Counted from the stretch's first letter, positions 27,406-36,298 are shown. The stretch: DNA of 64,000 nt from Phyllobacterium myrsinacearum (GCF_002980555.1 NZ_PVBT01000008.1:62001-126000); one strand, 5' to 3'. The notes: generated by a model from the letters alone, not told the origin. A program made the numbers and translations.

Positions 27406-27936
27406 TTGACCACCACCATTGCCGTTTTTGATGCCGATGACGCCGAGGGCCATGTGCAGGCACTCGGTGCACTCCTGCATGCCTGTGTGCATGATGGTGC
27501 CAGTATCGGCTTCGTCTTGCCGTTCTCGCAAGCGGACGCGGAGGCCTTCTGGACATTGAATGTGCTTCCGGCGGTCCGGAAGGGCAGGCGGCTGTTGCTT
27601 GTGGCCTGCAAGGACGGCAGGATCGCGGGAACCGGCCAGCTTGATTACGACACGCCGCCCAATCAGCCGCACCGGGCCGAAATCCGCAAGGTGATGGTGC
27701 ATCCGGACTTCCGCCGCCAGGGGATCGCCAAGGCGTTGATGGCCGGGCTGGAAAGCGCGGCGCACCGGTTGGGGCGGGGACTGATTACCCTGGACACGCG
27801 TACCGGCGACAAGGCGGAACCGCTTTATCTGGCCCTGGGTTATCGGGTTGCCGGGGTCATTCCGGATTACTGCCGTGATCCGTTCAAGGACCATCTCGAT
27901 GCCACGACCATCATGTACAAAGCCATTACAGCTTAG
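27406..27936 (+). CDS. GNAT-family N-acetyltransferase
   Basis: A 176-residue acetyltransferase. The acetyl-CoA-binding segment is intact: KVMVHPDFRRQGIAKALM (motif A, R/Q-x-x-G-x-A), followed by LITLDTRTGDKAEPLYLALGY. The start is TTG 27406 with TGAGG five bases upstream, right after the XRE-cupin stop, so the regulator probably controls it. The acceptor substrate is unknown. Its stop overlaps the convergent PBP gene's stop by four bases (TTAG). Confidence 0.87.
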   Translation: MTTTIAVFDADDAEGHVQALGALLHACVHDGASIGFVLPFSQADAEAFWTLNVLPAVRKGRRLLLVACKDGRIAGTGQLDYDTPPNQPHRAEIRKVMVHPDFRRQGIAKALMAGLESAAHRLGRGLITLDTRTGDKAEPLYLALGYRVAGVIPDYCRDPFKDHLDATTIMYKAITA

Positions 27937-29567
27937 TCGGCTGCCGTTTCGAACACCGGGAGAACACCGAGAATATTGGCCGAACGCCGGATGATTTCTG
28001 CGGCCATCGGCGCTGCGTTGAGGCCGGCACCGGCTGCGACCTGACCGTCGACGGGCTTGGGTTCGTCGATGATGGTCAGCACGACATAGCGTGGATTCTC
28101 GATCGGGTAAGCGGCGATGAACGTATTGAAGCGGACCTCTTTGGAGTAGCGTCCGTTGATGACTTTTTCGGCAGTTCCGGTTTTGCCGCCAACGCGATAT
28201 CCGGGAACCTGCGTCCGGCTGGCGGAACCGCCCGTGCCCTTCTGCGCATTGAGCCGGTAGAGATAGCGCAGATCATCGCTGGTCTTCTTGCTCACCACAC
28301 GTTTGGCCATCGTCCGCGCTTCCTCAATGCCGCGCGGCAGGAATGTCGGGGCGATCAGCATGCCGCCATTGAGCAGGGCTGCGGCACCCACCGCCGTCTG
28401 CAGCGGCGTGGTGGCCATGCCATGGCCGAAGGAAATCGTGATCGAGTGGACTTTCTTCCATACTTTCGGCTCTGTCGGGCGCGCCACCTCGGGCAATTCC
28501 GTCTGCATCCGGTCGAGCAGGCCGAGCCGCACCAGGAATTCACGGTGCCCTTCGATACCGACCACGTCCGCTTCCTTGGCCGAGCCGATATTGGAGGAAA
28601 ACAGGAAGACTTCCGGTAAAGTCAGCACGCGGCGTTTGCCGTGGAAATCGTGGATGGTCTGGCGGCCGATGGTGATGGGGCGGGTGGCGTCAAAGGTGCT
28701 GTTGAGATCCACCTTGCCGGAATCGAGCGCCATGGCCGTGGTGAAGGTCTTGATGGTCGAGCCCATCTCGTAGACACCGGCCGACATGCGGTTGAGCCGG
28801 TCCTTCTCCAGCGCATTGAACGGGTTGTTCGGATCAAAATCCGGCACCGAGCCCATCGCCAGGACTTCGCCGGTATTGGCATCGAGCACCACGGCACCCG
28901 CGGCAATGGCACGGTAACGCTCGACCGCATTGACCAGCACATCACGCACCACATGCTGGACCCTGAGGTCAATGGAAAGCTTCACCGGTGCAAGCTTGCG
29001 CCCATGGGCAAGGCCGACGTCACGCAGGTCCGACAGCCCCTGCGAGTCGATATATTTTTCCATGCCGGCAATGCCCTGGTTGTCGATGTTGACGAGGCCG
29101 AGAATATGCGCCGCCGTCGGGCCGCCGGGATAGAAGCGCGACTTCTCCGTGCGGAACCCGATACCGGGTATGCCCAGCGCCATGATCTGGCTCTTGTGTT
29201 TGGGCGTCAGGCCGCGTTTGAGCCAGGCAAAACCGGCATTGCCCTTCAGGCGGGCGTAGGTCTGCTCGAAATTGAGATCCGGCAGGACGGTGGCAAGCAG
29301 CTCGAACGCCTCGTCAGGGTCGATGATCTTGCGCGGTTCGGCATAGAGCGAGACCGTATTGATATCGGTCGCCAGCACCGCGCCATTGCGGTCGAGAATG
29401 TCGGGGCGGGCGGCCAGAACGGAACCCGTCGGCCCGTTGAAATCCACCGGATCGTCCTTCATGCCGTAAAAGACCAGCCGCCCGCTGATAATGCAGAAAA
29501 TCCCGATGAAACAGGCCATGACGATCAGGATACGGTTTTGGGCGCGGGCGCTGCGTGGGGTCATCAT
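27933..29567 (-). CDS. Class B penicillin-binding protein, FtsI-like
   Basis: A peptidoglycan transpeptidase of the FtsI (PBP3) type, about 544 residues. One N-terminal membrane helix (about 13-34, ILIVMACFIGIFCIISG) precedes the non-catalytic dimerisation domain (ARPDILDRNG) and the transpeptidase: STIK (nucleophile about S270), SSN (about 324-326), KTG (about 462-464). It is not in a dcw cluster: the neighbours are a GNAT gene and an RTX gene. It may be a second, non-essential septal PBP. The start is weakly supported (ATG 29567 or 29564; a TTG at 29630 is possible). Confidence 0.9.
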   Translation of the reverse strand: MMTPRSARAQNRILIVMACFIGIFCIISGRLVFYGMKDDPVDFNGPTGSVLAARPDILDRNGAVLATDINTVSLYAEPRKIIDPDEAFELLATVLPDLNFEQTYARLKGNAGFAWLKRGLTPKHKSQIMALGIPGIGFRTEKSRFYPGGPTAAHILGLVNIDNQGIAGMEKYIDSQGLSDLRDVGLAHGRKLAPVKLSIDLRVQHVVRDVLVNAVERYRAIAAGAVVLDANTGEVLAMGSVPDFDPNNPFNALEKDRLNRMSAGVYEMGSTIKTFTTAMALDSGKVDLNSTFDATRPITIGRQTIHDFHGKRRVLTLPEVFLFSSNIGSAKEADVVGIEGHREFLVRLGLLDRMQTELPEVARPTEPKVWKKVHSITISFGHGMATTPLQTAVGAAALLNGGMLIAPTFLPRGIEEARTMAKRVVSKKTSDDLRYLYRLNAQKGTGGSASRTQVPGYRVGGKTGTAEKVINGRYSKEVRFNTFIAAYPIENPRYVVLTIIDEPKPVDGQVAAGAGLNAAPMAAEIIRRSANILGVLPVFETAAD

Positions 29568-29844
29568 CTCATTGTGAAACTGTGGATTGGGGCTGATTGC
29601 AGCAAGGTAGCATCGTTTGATCAGCTGCAATTCTCACGATTTCCGGAATGTCTTGTTAACCTGAACAGATGCTTAACATCGGTTTTTAGCGTGGATAACT
29701 TCGGGAAAACGCTGGCGGCCTCTGGTCAAAATCCGCTTGCAGGCGTTCCGCGAAAATGGTCCGTGCGAAGCTGCCCCGCAAAAGCGGCAGGAGATTGGGA
29801 TGAGGGAAATTCATCCCTGCCTTCGGCCTGAATGCGCATGAAAA

Positions 29845-29878
29845 TTTACTTATAAATTTGAAATATTTTACAAGTAAA
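29845..29878. promoter_or_regulatory. A/T-rich inverted repeat upstream of the RTX gene
   Basis: Left arm 29845-29856 (TTTACTTATAAA) and right arm 29867-29878 (TTTACAAGTAAA) match at 11 of 12 positions as an inverted repeat with a 10-base spacer. It lies about 40 bases upstream of the promoter -35, a common place for an activator site or a silencer (H-NS/MucR-type) target. Confidence 0.4.
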
Positions 29879-29918
29879 ACAAGTATACATAATGTTTTTT
29901 GTTTTCATAAAACGACAC

Positions 29919-29946
29919 TTGCTTGTCATGAGTCCTTACATATACT
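29919..29946 (+). promoter_or_regulatory. Promoter for the RTX gene
   Basis: TTGCTT (29919-29924) and TATACT (29941-29946) are spaced by 16 bases, giving a start near 29953 and a leader of about 27 bases with GGGGAG before the ATG. Confidence 0.45.
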
Positions 29947-29979
29947 CCGCCATCACAAGCTTTTGGGGAGATCATTTTG

Positions 29980-31044
29980 ATGGCAAAGATAGTAGGTGGT
30001 GGCGCAAGCGATGTTCTGCATGGGACGGACGAGAACGACAATCTCTGGGGTCTCGGCGGCAATGACATTCTCGACGGCGGCGCGGGCGATGACTTTCTCT
30101 ATGGCGGGGCCGGGAATGACATCCTGACCAGCTCAAGCGGCTTTGACCAGCTTGAAGGTGGCGATGGAGACGACCGGCTGGTGTTCAACGGTGTTGGCGG
30201 AGCCGCGCGCGGCGGCACGGGGATCGACACCCTTGCGGTCGATCTTTCCCGCTCTGCCGAACCGGTCACGTTCAACGGTTCCAGCGGTCACCTCTTTTTC
30301 GGTGATGCGACCGTTCCGGCCAATCACCTCTATTTCGTCGACCTGGAGCGGCTCGAGCTGACGACCGGTGCGGGCAATGACAAGATCATTGCCACGAACT
30401 TTTCCCAAATCGACGTCAACGCTGGCGCAGGCGATGACCGCGTCGAGGGTGGCGAGGGCAATGACCGCATATTTGGCGGCGATGGCAATGACACGCTGTT
30501 CGGTGGCGGCGGCAATGATGAGCTGCATGGTGATGGCGGCAACGACTACATCGACGGCGGCAATGGTGATGACAGCATCTGGGGCGGCGATGGCAAAGAT
30601 GCACTCTTCGGCGGTCGCGGCAATGATTACCTTGATGGCGGTGCCGGCAATGACACCCTGAACGGCGGCGATGGCAATGACACGCTGCTGGGCGGTGCGG
30701 GTGATGACGTCCTCAAGGGCGGGACGGGCAATGATTTCCTGGATGGGGGTACCGGCACGGATCATCTCTTCGGCGGCGCGGGCGCCGATACATTTATCTT
30801 CGATGCGAAAACCCTTGGTGGCGTCGACCACATTGCGGATTTCAATGTGGCGGAGGGTGATGTGATCAATCTTCGCGATTTCACCGCGGGCAGCACCGGC
30901 ATTCACGACTTCGACAGTTTTCTCGCGGCCTCGCACGACACGGCTGACGGCGTCTATGTCAGCTTTGACGGCGATTCCAGCGGCATCCTGATCGAGCACG
31001 TGTCCCTTGCCGATCTCTCATCGAGCGATGTCGTCTTTTCCTGA
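29980..31044 (+). CDS. RTX calcium-binding repeat protein (type I secretion substrate)
   Basis: A 354-residue acidic protein made almost entirely of GGxGxDxUx nonapeptides: one block at about 20-70 and a long one at about 148-270 (for example GGDGNDTLFGGGGNDELHG), forming a calcium-filled beta-roll. A non-repeat stretch (about 85-125) separates them. The C-terminal 80 residues (GADTFIFDAKTLGGVDHIADF) resemble the hemolysin-type secretion domain. No signal peptide and no enzymatic domain are seen, so it may be a surface or matrix adhesin. No type I transporter gene is adjacent. ATG 29980 follows GGGGAG (29965-29970). Confidence 0.9.
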   Translation: MAKIVGGGASDVLHGTDENDNLWGLGGNDILDGGAGDDFLYGGAGNDILTSSSGFDQLEGGDGDDRLVFNGVGGAARGGTGIDTLAVDLSRSAEPVTFNGSSGHLFFGDATVPANHLYFVDLERLELTTGAGNDKIIATNFSQIDVNAGAGDDRVEGGEGNDRIFGGDGNDTLFGGGGNDELHGDGGNDYIDGGNGDDSIWGGDGKDALFGGRGNDYLDGGAGNDTLNGGDGNDTLLGGAGDDVLKGGTGNDFLDGGTGTDHLFGGAGADTFIFDAKTLGGVDHIADFNVAEGDVINLRDFTAGSTGIHDFDSFLAASHDTADGVYVSFDGDSSGILIEHVSLADLSSSDVVFS

Positions 31045-31112
31045 GATTGCGCAGGCAGGCGGATGAGCTTTGAAGCGGCGTTTGTGTTCAAGCGCCTCTG
31101 TCTCCCTGAAGG

Positions 31113-32363
31113 TCAATGCTGCAGGACGTAGGCCGGCAGAGGGCGCATGCCCGCGCTGGTTTCATCAAAGCAGAAGCTGACCATCCCGGCGATCATGCGG
31201 CTGTCCGGGTGGTCGTCGGGCGGTGCCACCGGTTCTCGCAGGCTGGTCCCGATCGTTTCCAGTGTCGGTTTTTCACTTGGGTGTGATTTGGCCATGCGGC
31301 TGACGGACGCCGTTGCCATGGCATCGACCGCTGGCGGTGTCTCGCCGAGGCTATCGATATAGGCGTGCACGGTGGCAGCCAGTGCTTCGGCAGCGGCGAT
31401 CAGCTGACCCGGCATGTGCCGGAAGCCGCTATAGTCGACAAGCGGGGGTTCCATCGACGCCATGAGGATATCGTTTGGCAGGGCAGGCCGCTCGCCGGGT
31501 TTCGGCATGTCATCGGGCGGGATAGCCGGGACGAGCGTGTCGAACGGCCAGGCCCGTTTCAGCTCTGCAACGGTCATATCGGCGATGTTCACATCGATGT
31601 CGCGGTTCGTGCCATTGGGCCGGTAGGGGCAACGCGTCTTGCTGCAATTGTTCTGCGAGGCAAACTGCCAGAGCGCGTAGTCCTGCCAGTTGCCTTTCGG
31701 AAAATGCGGGGCGATGTCGGTCTCGTACCGTGCATACCAGAGCGGCAGGCGCGAAAGGACCGGCAGTGCCAGCCGGTGATCGGCAATGTATTTGGCCGTG
31801 GTGCCATTGGTGTAGAGCACGGGATAGCGGCCAGTGCGCAGTTTGATCTGCGCGACGAATATCTCACCGTCCGCCAGCGACATAAACCGGGCGGGGTCAT
31901 TGTCCTCGATATCGATGGCCATCAACTCGTCGCTGGTCGGCTCGGCATAATCGATGAAATGGTTTGCCTGTTCTATGGGATTGCCGGGGCGGGCCAGATG
32001 ATAGGAGCCCCATTTCAGGCCGAGCGCTTTGGCCAGAACGCGCCGCGTCTGGTAAAGCTCGCGCGACACGGCGTAGTTGCGCCAGATGCGGCGGCATATT
32101 TCCTGGTCCTTCGCATCGGCAATCCGCCCGCAATGGTACGTGGCGGGCATGCCGTCGGATGCCTTGTGAATGAAGGCGGCAATGCGGGGATCCCTCACGA
32201 TTTCCGGGAGATTGAATGAATTGTGCTCATAGCCATCGAGGACAATGGCGCGCTGCTGGTTGGACCATGGGGTCTGGAACTGGGAGTCCGCACGGGAGGG
32301 GGCGCTGGAAAGCAACGCGGTGACAAGGGCAGCAAGGGCGAAAACCTGCGCTCGGATTGTCAA
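31113..32363 (-). CDS. Secreted GH25-like (lysozyme-type) protein
   Basis: A 416-residue exported protein with a signal peptide (about 1-25, cut after SRA). Residues about 38-265 follow the GH25 muramidase pattern: VLDGYEHNSFN at the first strand, FIHKASDG, WGSYHLARPGNP, the acidic pair in MAIDIEDND, YPVLYTNG, and LWYARYETDIAPHFP then YALWQFAS. The first strand has LDGYE instead of the usual DVS/D start, so catalysis is uncertain. The C-terminal 140 residues are unassigned. Start is TTG 32363 with AAGGGA upstream. Confidence 0.78.
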   Translation of the reverse strand: MTIRAQVFALAALVTALLSSAPSRADSQFQTPWSNQQRAIVLDGYEHNSFNLPEIVRDPRIAAFIHKASDGMPATYHCGRIADAKDQEICRRIWRNYAVSRELYQTRRVLAKALGLKWGSYHLARPGNPIEQANHFIDYAEPTSDELMAIDIEDNDPARFMSLADGEIFVAQIKLRTGRYPVLYTNGTTAKYIADHRLALPVLSRLPLWYARYETDIAPHFPKGNWQDYALWQFASQNNCSKTRCPYRPNGTNRDIDVNIADMTVAELKRAWPFDTLVPAIPPDDMPKPGERPALPNDILMASMEPPLVDYSGFRHMPGQLIAAAEALAATVHAYIDSLGETPPAVDAMATASVSRMAKSHPSEKPTLETIGTSLREPVAPPDDHPDSRMIAGMVSFCFDETSAGMRPLPAYVLQH

Positions 32364-32544
32364 ATGCCTGTCCCTTCACACCTCGTGGTCTGCTGCTTCG
32401 GATACAAGCGCCTATGGTCGCTGGTTCATGGTTAAAATGCCGTAAATACGGCCGCGACATTGCCCGGGCCTTTGTCTGGACAAGTGGCGGACAGGTTTTG
32501 CGCCGCGCATTTCATGTTCCAGGCACCGCCTCAATGCAGGTTTT

Positions 32545-32560
32545 CTTACGTTTACGTAAA
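32545..32560. promoter_or_regulatory. LiuR-like operator upstream of acyl-CoA dehydrogenase
   Basis: CTTACGTTTACGTAAA is a near-perfect repeat of ACGT units with the perfect palindrome TTTACGTAAA inside it (32551-32560). It resembles the site reported for LiuR-type MerR regulators of branched-chain amino acid and acyl-CoA catabolism in proteobacteria (my recollection of the motif). It sits about 85 bases before the acyl-CoA dehydrogenase start. Confidence 0.4.
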
Positions 32561-32642
32561 AATCCACTTGCCTTGGCCGGCCGGGGGCGGCAATGTCTAT
32601 CCGCAACGACGCAGCATCACTGGATGAGGAGACATGTGATCA

Positions 32643-34415
32643 ATGTACCGGGCGCCCGTCGAGGAAATCGCACATACTTTGAAGAAGATTGCCGGTCTGG
32701 ATGAGGCCATCGCCGCGGGGCGTTTTGCTGACCTCTCCGATGATCTGGTCGATGCCATCCTGGAAGAGGCCGGAAAGTTCGCGTCTACGCGCGTTGCGCC
32801 GCTTCTCGAGGTCGGCGACAAGCACGGAACACCGCTGAAAGATGCCGAGGTCACCATGCCGCCCGGCTGGAAAGACGTCTACAACGAATGGATCGGCGGC
32901 GGCTGGAATGCCCTGACCGGCAAGGAAGAGTTCGGCGGCCAGGGCTTGCCGATGATGCTTGCGGTGGCGGCGCTGGAAATGTGGAATTCCGGCTCCATGG
33001 CCTTCGGTATCGGCCCGACCTTGACGCTCGGCGCCATCGAGGCGCTTGAAGCCCATGCGACGGACGATCTGAAACACACCTATCTGCCAAAGCTGGTTTC
33101 GGGCGAGTGGATGGGGACCATGAACCTTACCGAACCGCAGGCAGGTTCCGATGTGGGAGCATTGCGCTCGCGGGCCGAGCGGGCCGACGACGGCACATAC
33201 CGCATTTTTGGCCAGAAGATTTTCATCACCTATGGCGAGCATGATCTGACCGACAACATCATCCATCTGGTTCTGGCGCGCCTGCCCGATGCGCCGCAGG
33301 GAACCAAGGGGATATCGCTGTTTCTGGTGCCGAAATTCCTGGTGAATGCCGATGGTTCGCTCGGTGCCCGCAATGACGTGTTCTGCAGCGGCGTCGAGCA
33401 TAAGATGGGCATTCACGGATCGCCCACCTGCACGATGATCTATGGCGATGGTTTTGCCAAGGATGCCAAGCCGGGGGCCATCGGCTGGCTTATCGGCGAG
33501 GAAAACCGCGGTCTGGCCTGCATGTTCACCATGATGAACAATGCAAGGCTTGCCGTGGGCATTCAGGGGGTTGCGGTGGCGGAAGCGGCCTATCAGAAAT
33601 CCCTGGCCTATGCACAGGAGCGCCGCCAGATGCGCGCGCCAGGCTGGACCGGCGAGGGCATGAGCCCGATCATCGAGCACCCCGACGTGCAGCGCAACCT
33701 CCTGACCATGAAGGGTCTGACGGGTGCGGCACGCTCCATCGCCTATGCCTGCGCCCACGCGCTCGATATGGCCCGGACCGGCGCGGGCGATGACAAAAAG
33801 CATTGGGCGGATCGCGCCAATCTGCTGACGCCGGTCGCCAAGGCGTTTTCCACCGATGTGGGTGTGGACGTTGCCTCGATCGGCATCCAGATTCATGGCG
33901 GCATGGGTTTTATCGAGGAGACCGGCGCGGCGCAGTTTTTGCGCGATGCCCGCATTGCTCCAATCTATGAAGGAACCAACGGCATTCAGGCCATCGACCT
34001 TGTCCAGCGCAAGCTGCCGCTCGATGGCGGCAACCACGTCAAGGACTATATCGCCGAGCTGCGCACAATTGGGGAAGCCGTTTCGCTGAGCAACAGCGCC
34101 GGCTTCGGCCAGACGGCGGCGCGCCTGCAGGCCGGTTTTGACGATCTGGAGGCCGCGACATTGTGGCTGCAGAAGACCCTCGCCGATGGTGATGTAAGCA
34201 ATGTGCTTGCCGGTGCGACGCCCTATCTGCGCCTCTTTGGCCTTGCCGCCGGGGCGAGCTATCTCGCCAAGGGTGCCCTGGGCGCAGACAATGCGGGGCG
34301 GACAACGCTCGCGCGGTTTTTTGCCGAAAATCTTCTCAACGAAACATCGGCGCTGAAGGATCGCGTCGTCAACGGTGCCCCGAGCCTGCTCGGTGCCCGC
34401 GCCGCATTGCAATAG
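32643..34415 (+). CDS. Acyl-CoA dehydrogenase (long, DmdC-like)
   Basis: A flavin acyl-CoA dehydrogenase of 590 residues, longer than the usual 380-400, with the extra N-terminal (MYRAPVEEIAHTLKKI) and C-terminal domains found in the 3-methylmercaptopropionyl-CoA dehydrogenase-like group. FAD/substrate motifs: MNLTEPQAGSDVGAL and GEENRGLACMFTMMNNARL. The catalytic glutamate is in PIYEGTNGIQAIDL. Actual acyl chain preference is unknown. GAGGAG lies upstream. Co-transcribed with the enoyl-CoA hydratase 9 bases later. Confidence 0.9.
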   Translation: MYRAPVEEIAHTLKKIAGLDEAIAAGRFADLSDDLVDAILEEAGKFASTRVAPLLEVGDKHGTPLKDAEVTMPPGWKDVYNEWIGGGWNALTGKEEFGGQGLPMMLAVAALEMWNSGSMAFGIGPTLTLGAIEALEAHATDDLKHTYLPKLVSGEWMGTMNLTEPQAGSDVGALRSRAERADDGTYRIFGQKIFITYGEHDLTDNIIHLVLARLPDAPQGTKGISLFLVPKFLVNADGSLGARNDVFCSGVEHKMGIHGSPTCTMIYGDGFAKDAKPGAIGWLIGEENRGLACMFTMMNNARLAVGIQGVAVAEAAYQKSLAYAQERRQMRAPGWTGEGMSPIIEHPDVQRNLLTMKGLTGAARSIAYACAHALDMARTGAGDDKKHWADRANLLTPVAKAFSTDVGVDVASIGIQIHGGMGFIEETGAAQFLRDARIAPIYEGTNGIQAIDLVQRKLPLDGGNHVKDYIAELRTIGEAVSLSNSAGFGQTAARLQAGFDDLEAATLWLQKTLADGDVSNVLAGATPYLRLFGLAAGASYLAKGALGADNAGRTTLARFFAENLLNETSALKDRVVNGAPSLLGARAALQ

Positions 34416-34424
34416 GAAAACGCC

Positions 34425-35177
34425 ATGTCAGATCACATCGTCATCGAGCGCCATGGCGCCGTCCAGACCATCCGGATGGACCGCCCGGACAAGAAGAACG
34501 CCCTGACCCGCGCCATGTATACCGCCATGACCGAAGCATTGGTGGAGGGCGATGCGAACCCGGATATTCGTGCACATGTTTTCTTCGGCGTGCCGGGCGC
34601 ATTTTCATCGGGCAACGATCTGCAGGATTTCATGGCCTTTGCCACGTCAGGCACGATGGGCACGGAAGTTATTGATTTCCTCATCACATTGACCAACGGC
34701 AGGAAGCCTGTTGTTGCGGGTGTGGATGGGCTTGCCATCGGCATCGGCACGACGCTCAATTTCCATTGCGATCTGACGTTCGCCACGCCGCAATCCCTGT
34801 TCAAGACGCCCTTTGTCGATCTGGGCCTCGTGCCGGAAGCGGGCTCAAGCCTGCTCGGACCCGCCCTGATGGGCCGCCAGCAGGCCTTTGCCTTCCTGGC
34901 CATGGGGAGCGGGCTGAACGCCGCCGAGGCGAAGGATGCCGGCCTTGTCTACCGGATCGTCGAAGCGGACCAGCTGGAAAGCACTGTTCTGGCCGTGGCG
35001 ACGGAAATCGCCGCCAAGCCGCCGGAAGCCATGCGGATCGCGCGCGATCTCCTGCGCATGCCGCGCGCTGAAACAGTCGAGCGCATCAAGCTGGAAGCCG
35101 GGCATTTTGCCGACCGGCTCCAGTCGGAAGAGGCGCGGGGCGCCCTGATGGCCTTCCTGACGCGCAAGAAGGGCTAG
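34425..35177 (+). CDS. Enoyl-CoA hydratase/isomerase family protein
   Basis: A 250-residue crotonase-fold protein. CoA-binding residues appear in RPDKKNALT and GAFSSGNDLQDF (first oxyanion-hole strand); the second oxyanion loop is GLAIGIGTTLNFHCD. The catalytic glutamate region reads VDLGLVPEAGSS, in keeping with hydratase or isomerase activity. It completes a two-gene acyl-CoA oxidation operon with the preceding dehydrogenase. Confidence 0.9.
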   Translation: MSDHIVIERHGAVQTIRMDRPDKKNALTRAMYTAMTEALVEGDANPDIRAHVFFGVPGAFSSGNDLQDFMAFATSGTMGTEVIDFLITLTNGRKPVVAGVDGLAIGIGTTLNFHCDLTFATPQSLFKTPFVDLGLVPEAGSSLLGPALMGRQQAFAFLAMGSGLNAAEAKDAGLVYRIVEADQLESTVLAVATEIAAKPPEAMRIARDLLRMPRAETVERIKLEAGHFADRLQSEEARGALMAFLTRKKG

Positions 35178-35182
35178 CGCGC

Positions 35183-35809
35183 TTATGGGTACAGACGGGT
35201 TTTGCCCCAGTTGCCATCTGGCGTCTCGCGGCTGAAAACCACGCGGTCATGCAGGCGGAACGGCCGGTCATGCCAGAATTCAATGGATGTCGGGCGGATG
35301 CGGAAGCCCGACCAATGGGCTGGCCGGGGAATCTCGCCAATGGCGTGGCGGGCGGTGTATTCCGCCACGGCTTTTTCCAGGGCAAAACGGCTTTCCAGCG
35401 GCCGCGATTGCTTGGATGCCCAGGCGCCGATGCGGCTGCCGCGCGGGCGGGTGGCGTAGTAGGCATCGGCTTCCGCATCGCTGACAATTTCCACAGGACC
35501 GCGCACCCGCACTTGACGGCGCAGCGTTTTCCAATGAAAACACATGGCGGCCTTCATTGAGCCCAGTATTTCCTGACCTTTCTGACTTTCAAAATTTGTA
35601 TAAAAAACAAAGCCTTGCTCGTCAAAACCTTTAAGAAGAACCATGCGGACATCCGGTAGACCATCATTATCCACCGTTGCGAGAGCGACAGCATTGGGGT
35701 CGTTCGGCTCCGATTTGGCCGCATCTTTAAGCCATTCGTCGAAGAGCGCGAAGGGCTCGGTTTTTTCTGTGAAGTCACCGGTTGTTAACTTCATTTCACC
35801 CATAGTCAT
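35183..35809 (-). CDS. pdxH: Pyridoxamine 5'-phosphate oxidase
   Basis: FMN enzyme that oxidises pyridoxine/pyridoxamine 5'-phosphate to PLP. The 208-residue protein has the family core: [21 protein letters not shown] and [18 protein letters not shown], then [11 protein letters not shown] and the C-terminal signature [14 protein letters not shown] with WGKTRLYP at the end. It is divergent from the lipoprotein gene with only 27 bases between starts, so their promoters overlap or lie inside the genes. Confidence 0.96.
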   Translation of the reverse strand: MTMGEMKLTTGDFTEKTEPFALFDEWLKDAAKSEPNDPNAVALATVDNDGLPDVRMVLLKGFDEQGFVFYTNFESQKGQEILGSMKAAMCFHWKTLRRQVRVRGPVEIVSDAEADAYYATRPRGSRIGAWASKQSRPLESRFALEKAVAEYTARHAIGEIPRPAHWSGFRIRPTSIEFWHDRPFRLHDRVVFSRETPDGNWGKTRLYP

Positions 35810-35836
35810 AGCTGGTTGACCTTGTTAAAGAGAGAT

Positions 35837-36298
35837 ATGCGTTTGGCATTGGCAATACCAGATATCAAGAACCTTGGGGCGAAAATTCCGGTGCGGACAG
35901 CGCCGTTCGCCGCTGTTTTTGCGCTTTGTCTTCTCTCCGGCTGCGCCATGAAAAGCTTCAGCATCGAGAATGCGGTCCCGGACAAGGCGACGGTAACGGG
36001 CTCGGTTGCTCCGGCACCGCAGGTGGATGCCAAGGGTGCAGCCGATCAGTCGACGGTCCGCAATATCGTGTCGGCCCTCAATTTCACCCAATGGGGCAAC
36101 AAGCCGCTGCCATGGTCCAATCCGGAGACCGGCAGTCAGGGTACGATCACGGCAATCGCCGAGAAGAAGACCGAGACAGGGCTTTGCCGCGAGTTTCAGA
36201 CATCCCGCGAATCCTTTGACGGCGTCATGCTCTACAAGGGTGAGACCTGCATGCAGGACGGCGGGCAATGGACCCTGAAATCCTTCGCGCCGATTTGA
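35837..36298 (+). CDS. RT0821/Lpp0805-type surface lipoprotein
   Basis: A 153-residue exported lipoprotein with a lipobox at about 31-34 (LLSGC) after a hydrophobic stretch (APFAAVFALCL). The mature part has a TQWGNKPLPWSNPETGSQGT core and CREFQTSRESFDGVMLYKGETC, with two cysteines likely in a disulfide, typical of the RT0821/Lpp0805 surface-antigen family (outer membrane 17-kDa-antigen relatives). ATG 35837 follows AAAGAGAG; an upstream TTG at 35816 is less likely. Confidence 0.78.
   Translation: MRLALAIPDIKNLGAKIPVRTAPFAAVFALCLLSGCAMKSFSIENAVPDKATVTGSVAPAPQVDAKGAADQSTVRNIVSALNFTQWGNKPLPWSNPETGSQGTITAIAEKKTETGLCREFQTSRESFDGVMLYKGETCMQDGGQWTLKSFAPI

Larger units (their letters stand above)
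29631..29979. other. Non-coding region between the PBP and RTX genes
   Basis: About 350 bases with no gene. The left part has normal composition; from about 29838 to 29960 it is markedly A/T-rich, with a 12-bp inverted repeat and a promoter for the RTX gene, both listed separately. Confidence 0.6.

Noticed and set aside
30133-30999. Tandem short repeats that might be read as a CRISPR or satellite array
   Set aside because: They are the codons of the RTX nonapeptide repeats; units vary in sequence and have no spacers.
32640-34412. 590-codon open frame antisense to the acyl-CoA dehydrogenase
   Set aside because: It mirrors the real gene exactly, has no family features and arises from GC-rich codon structure.
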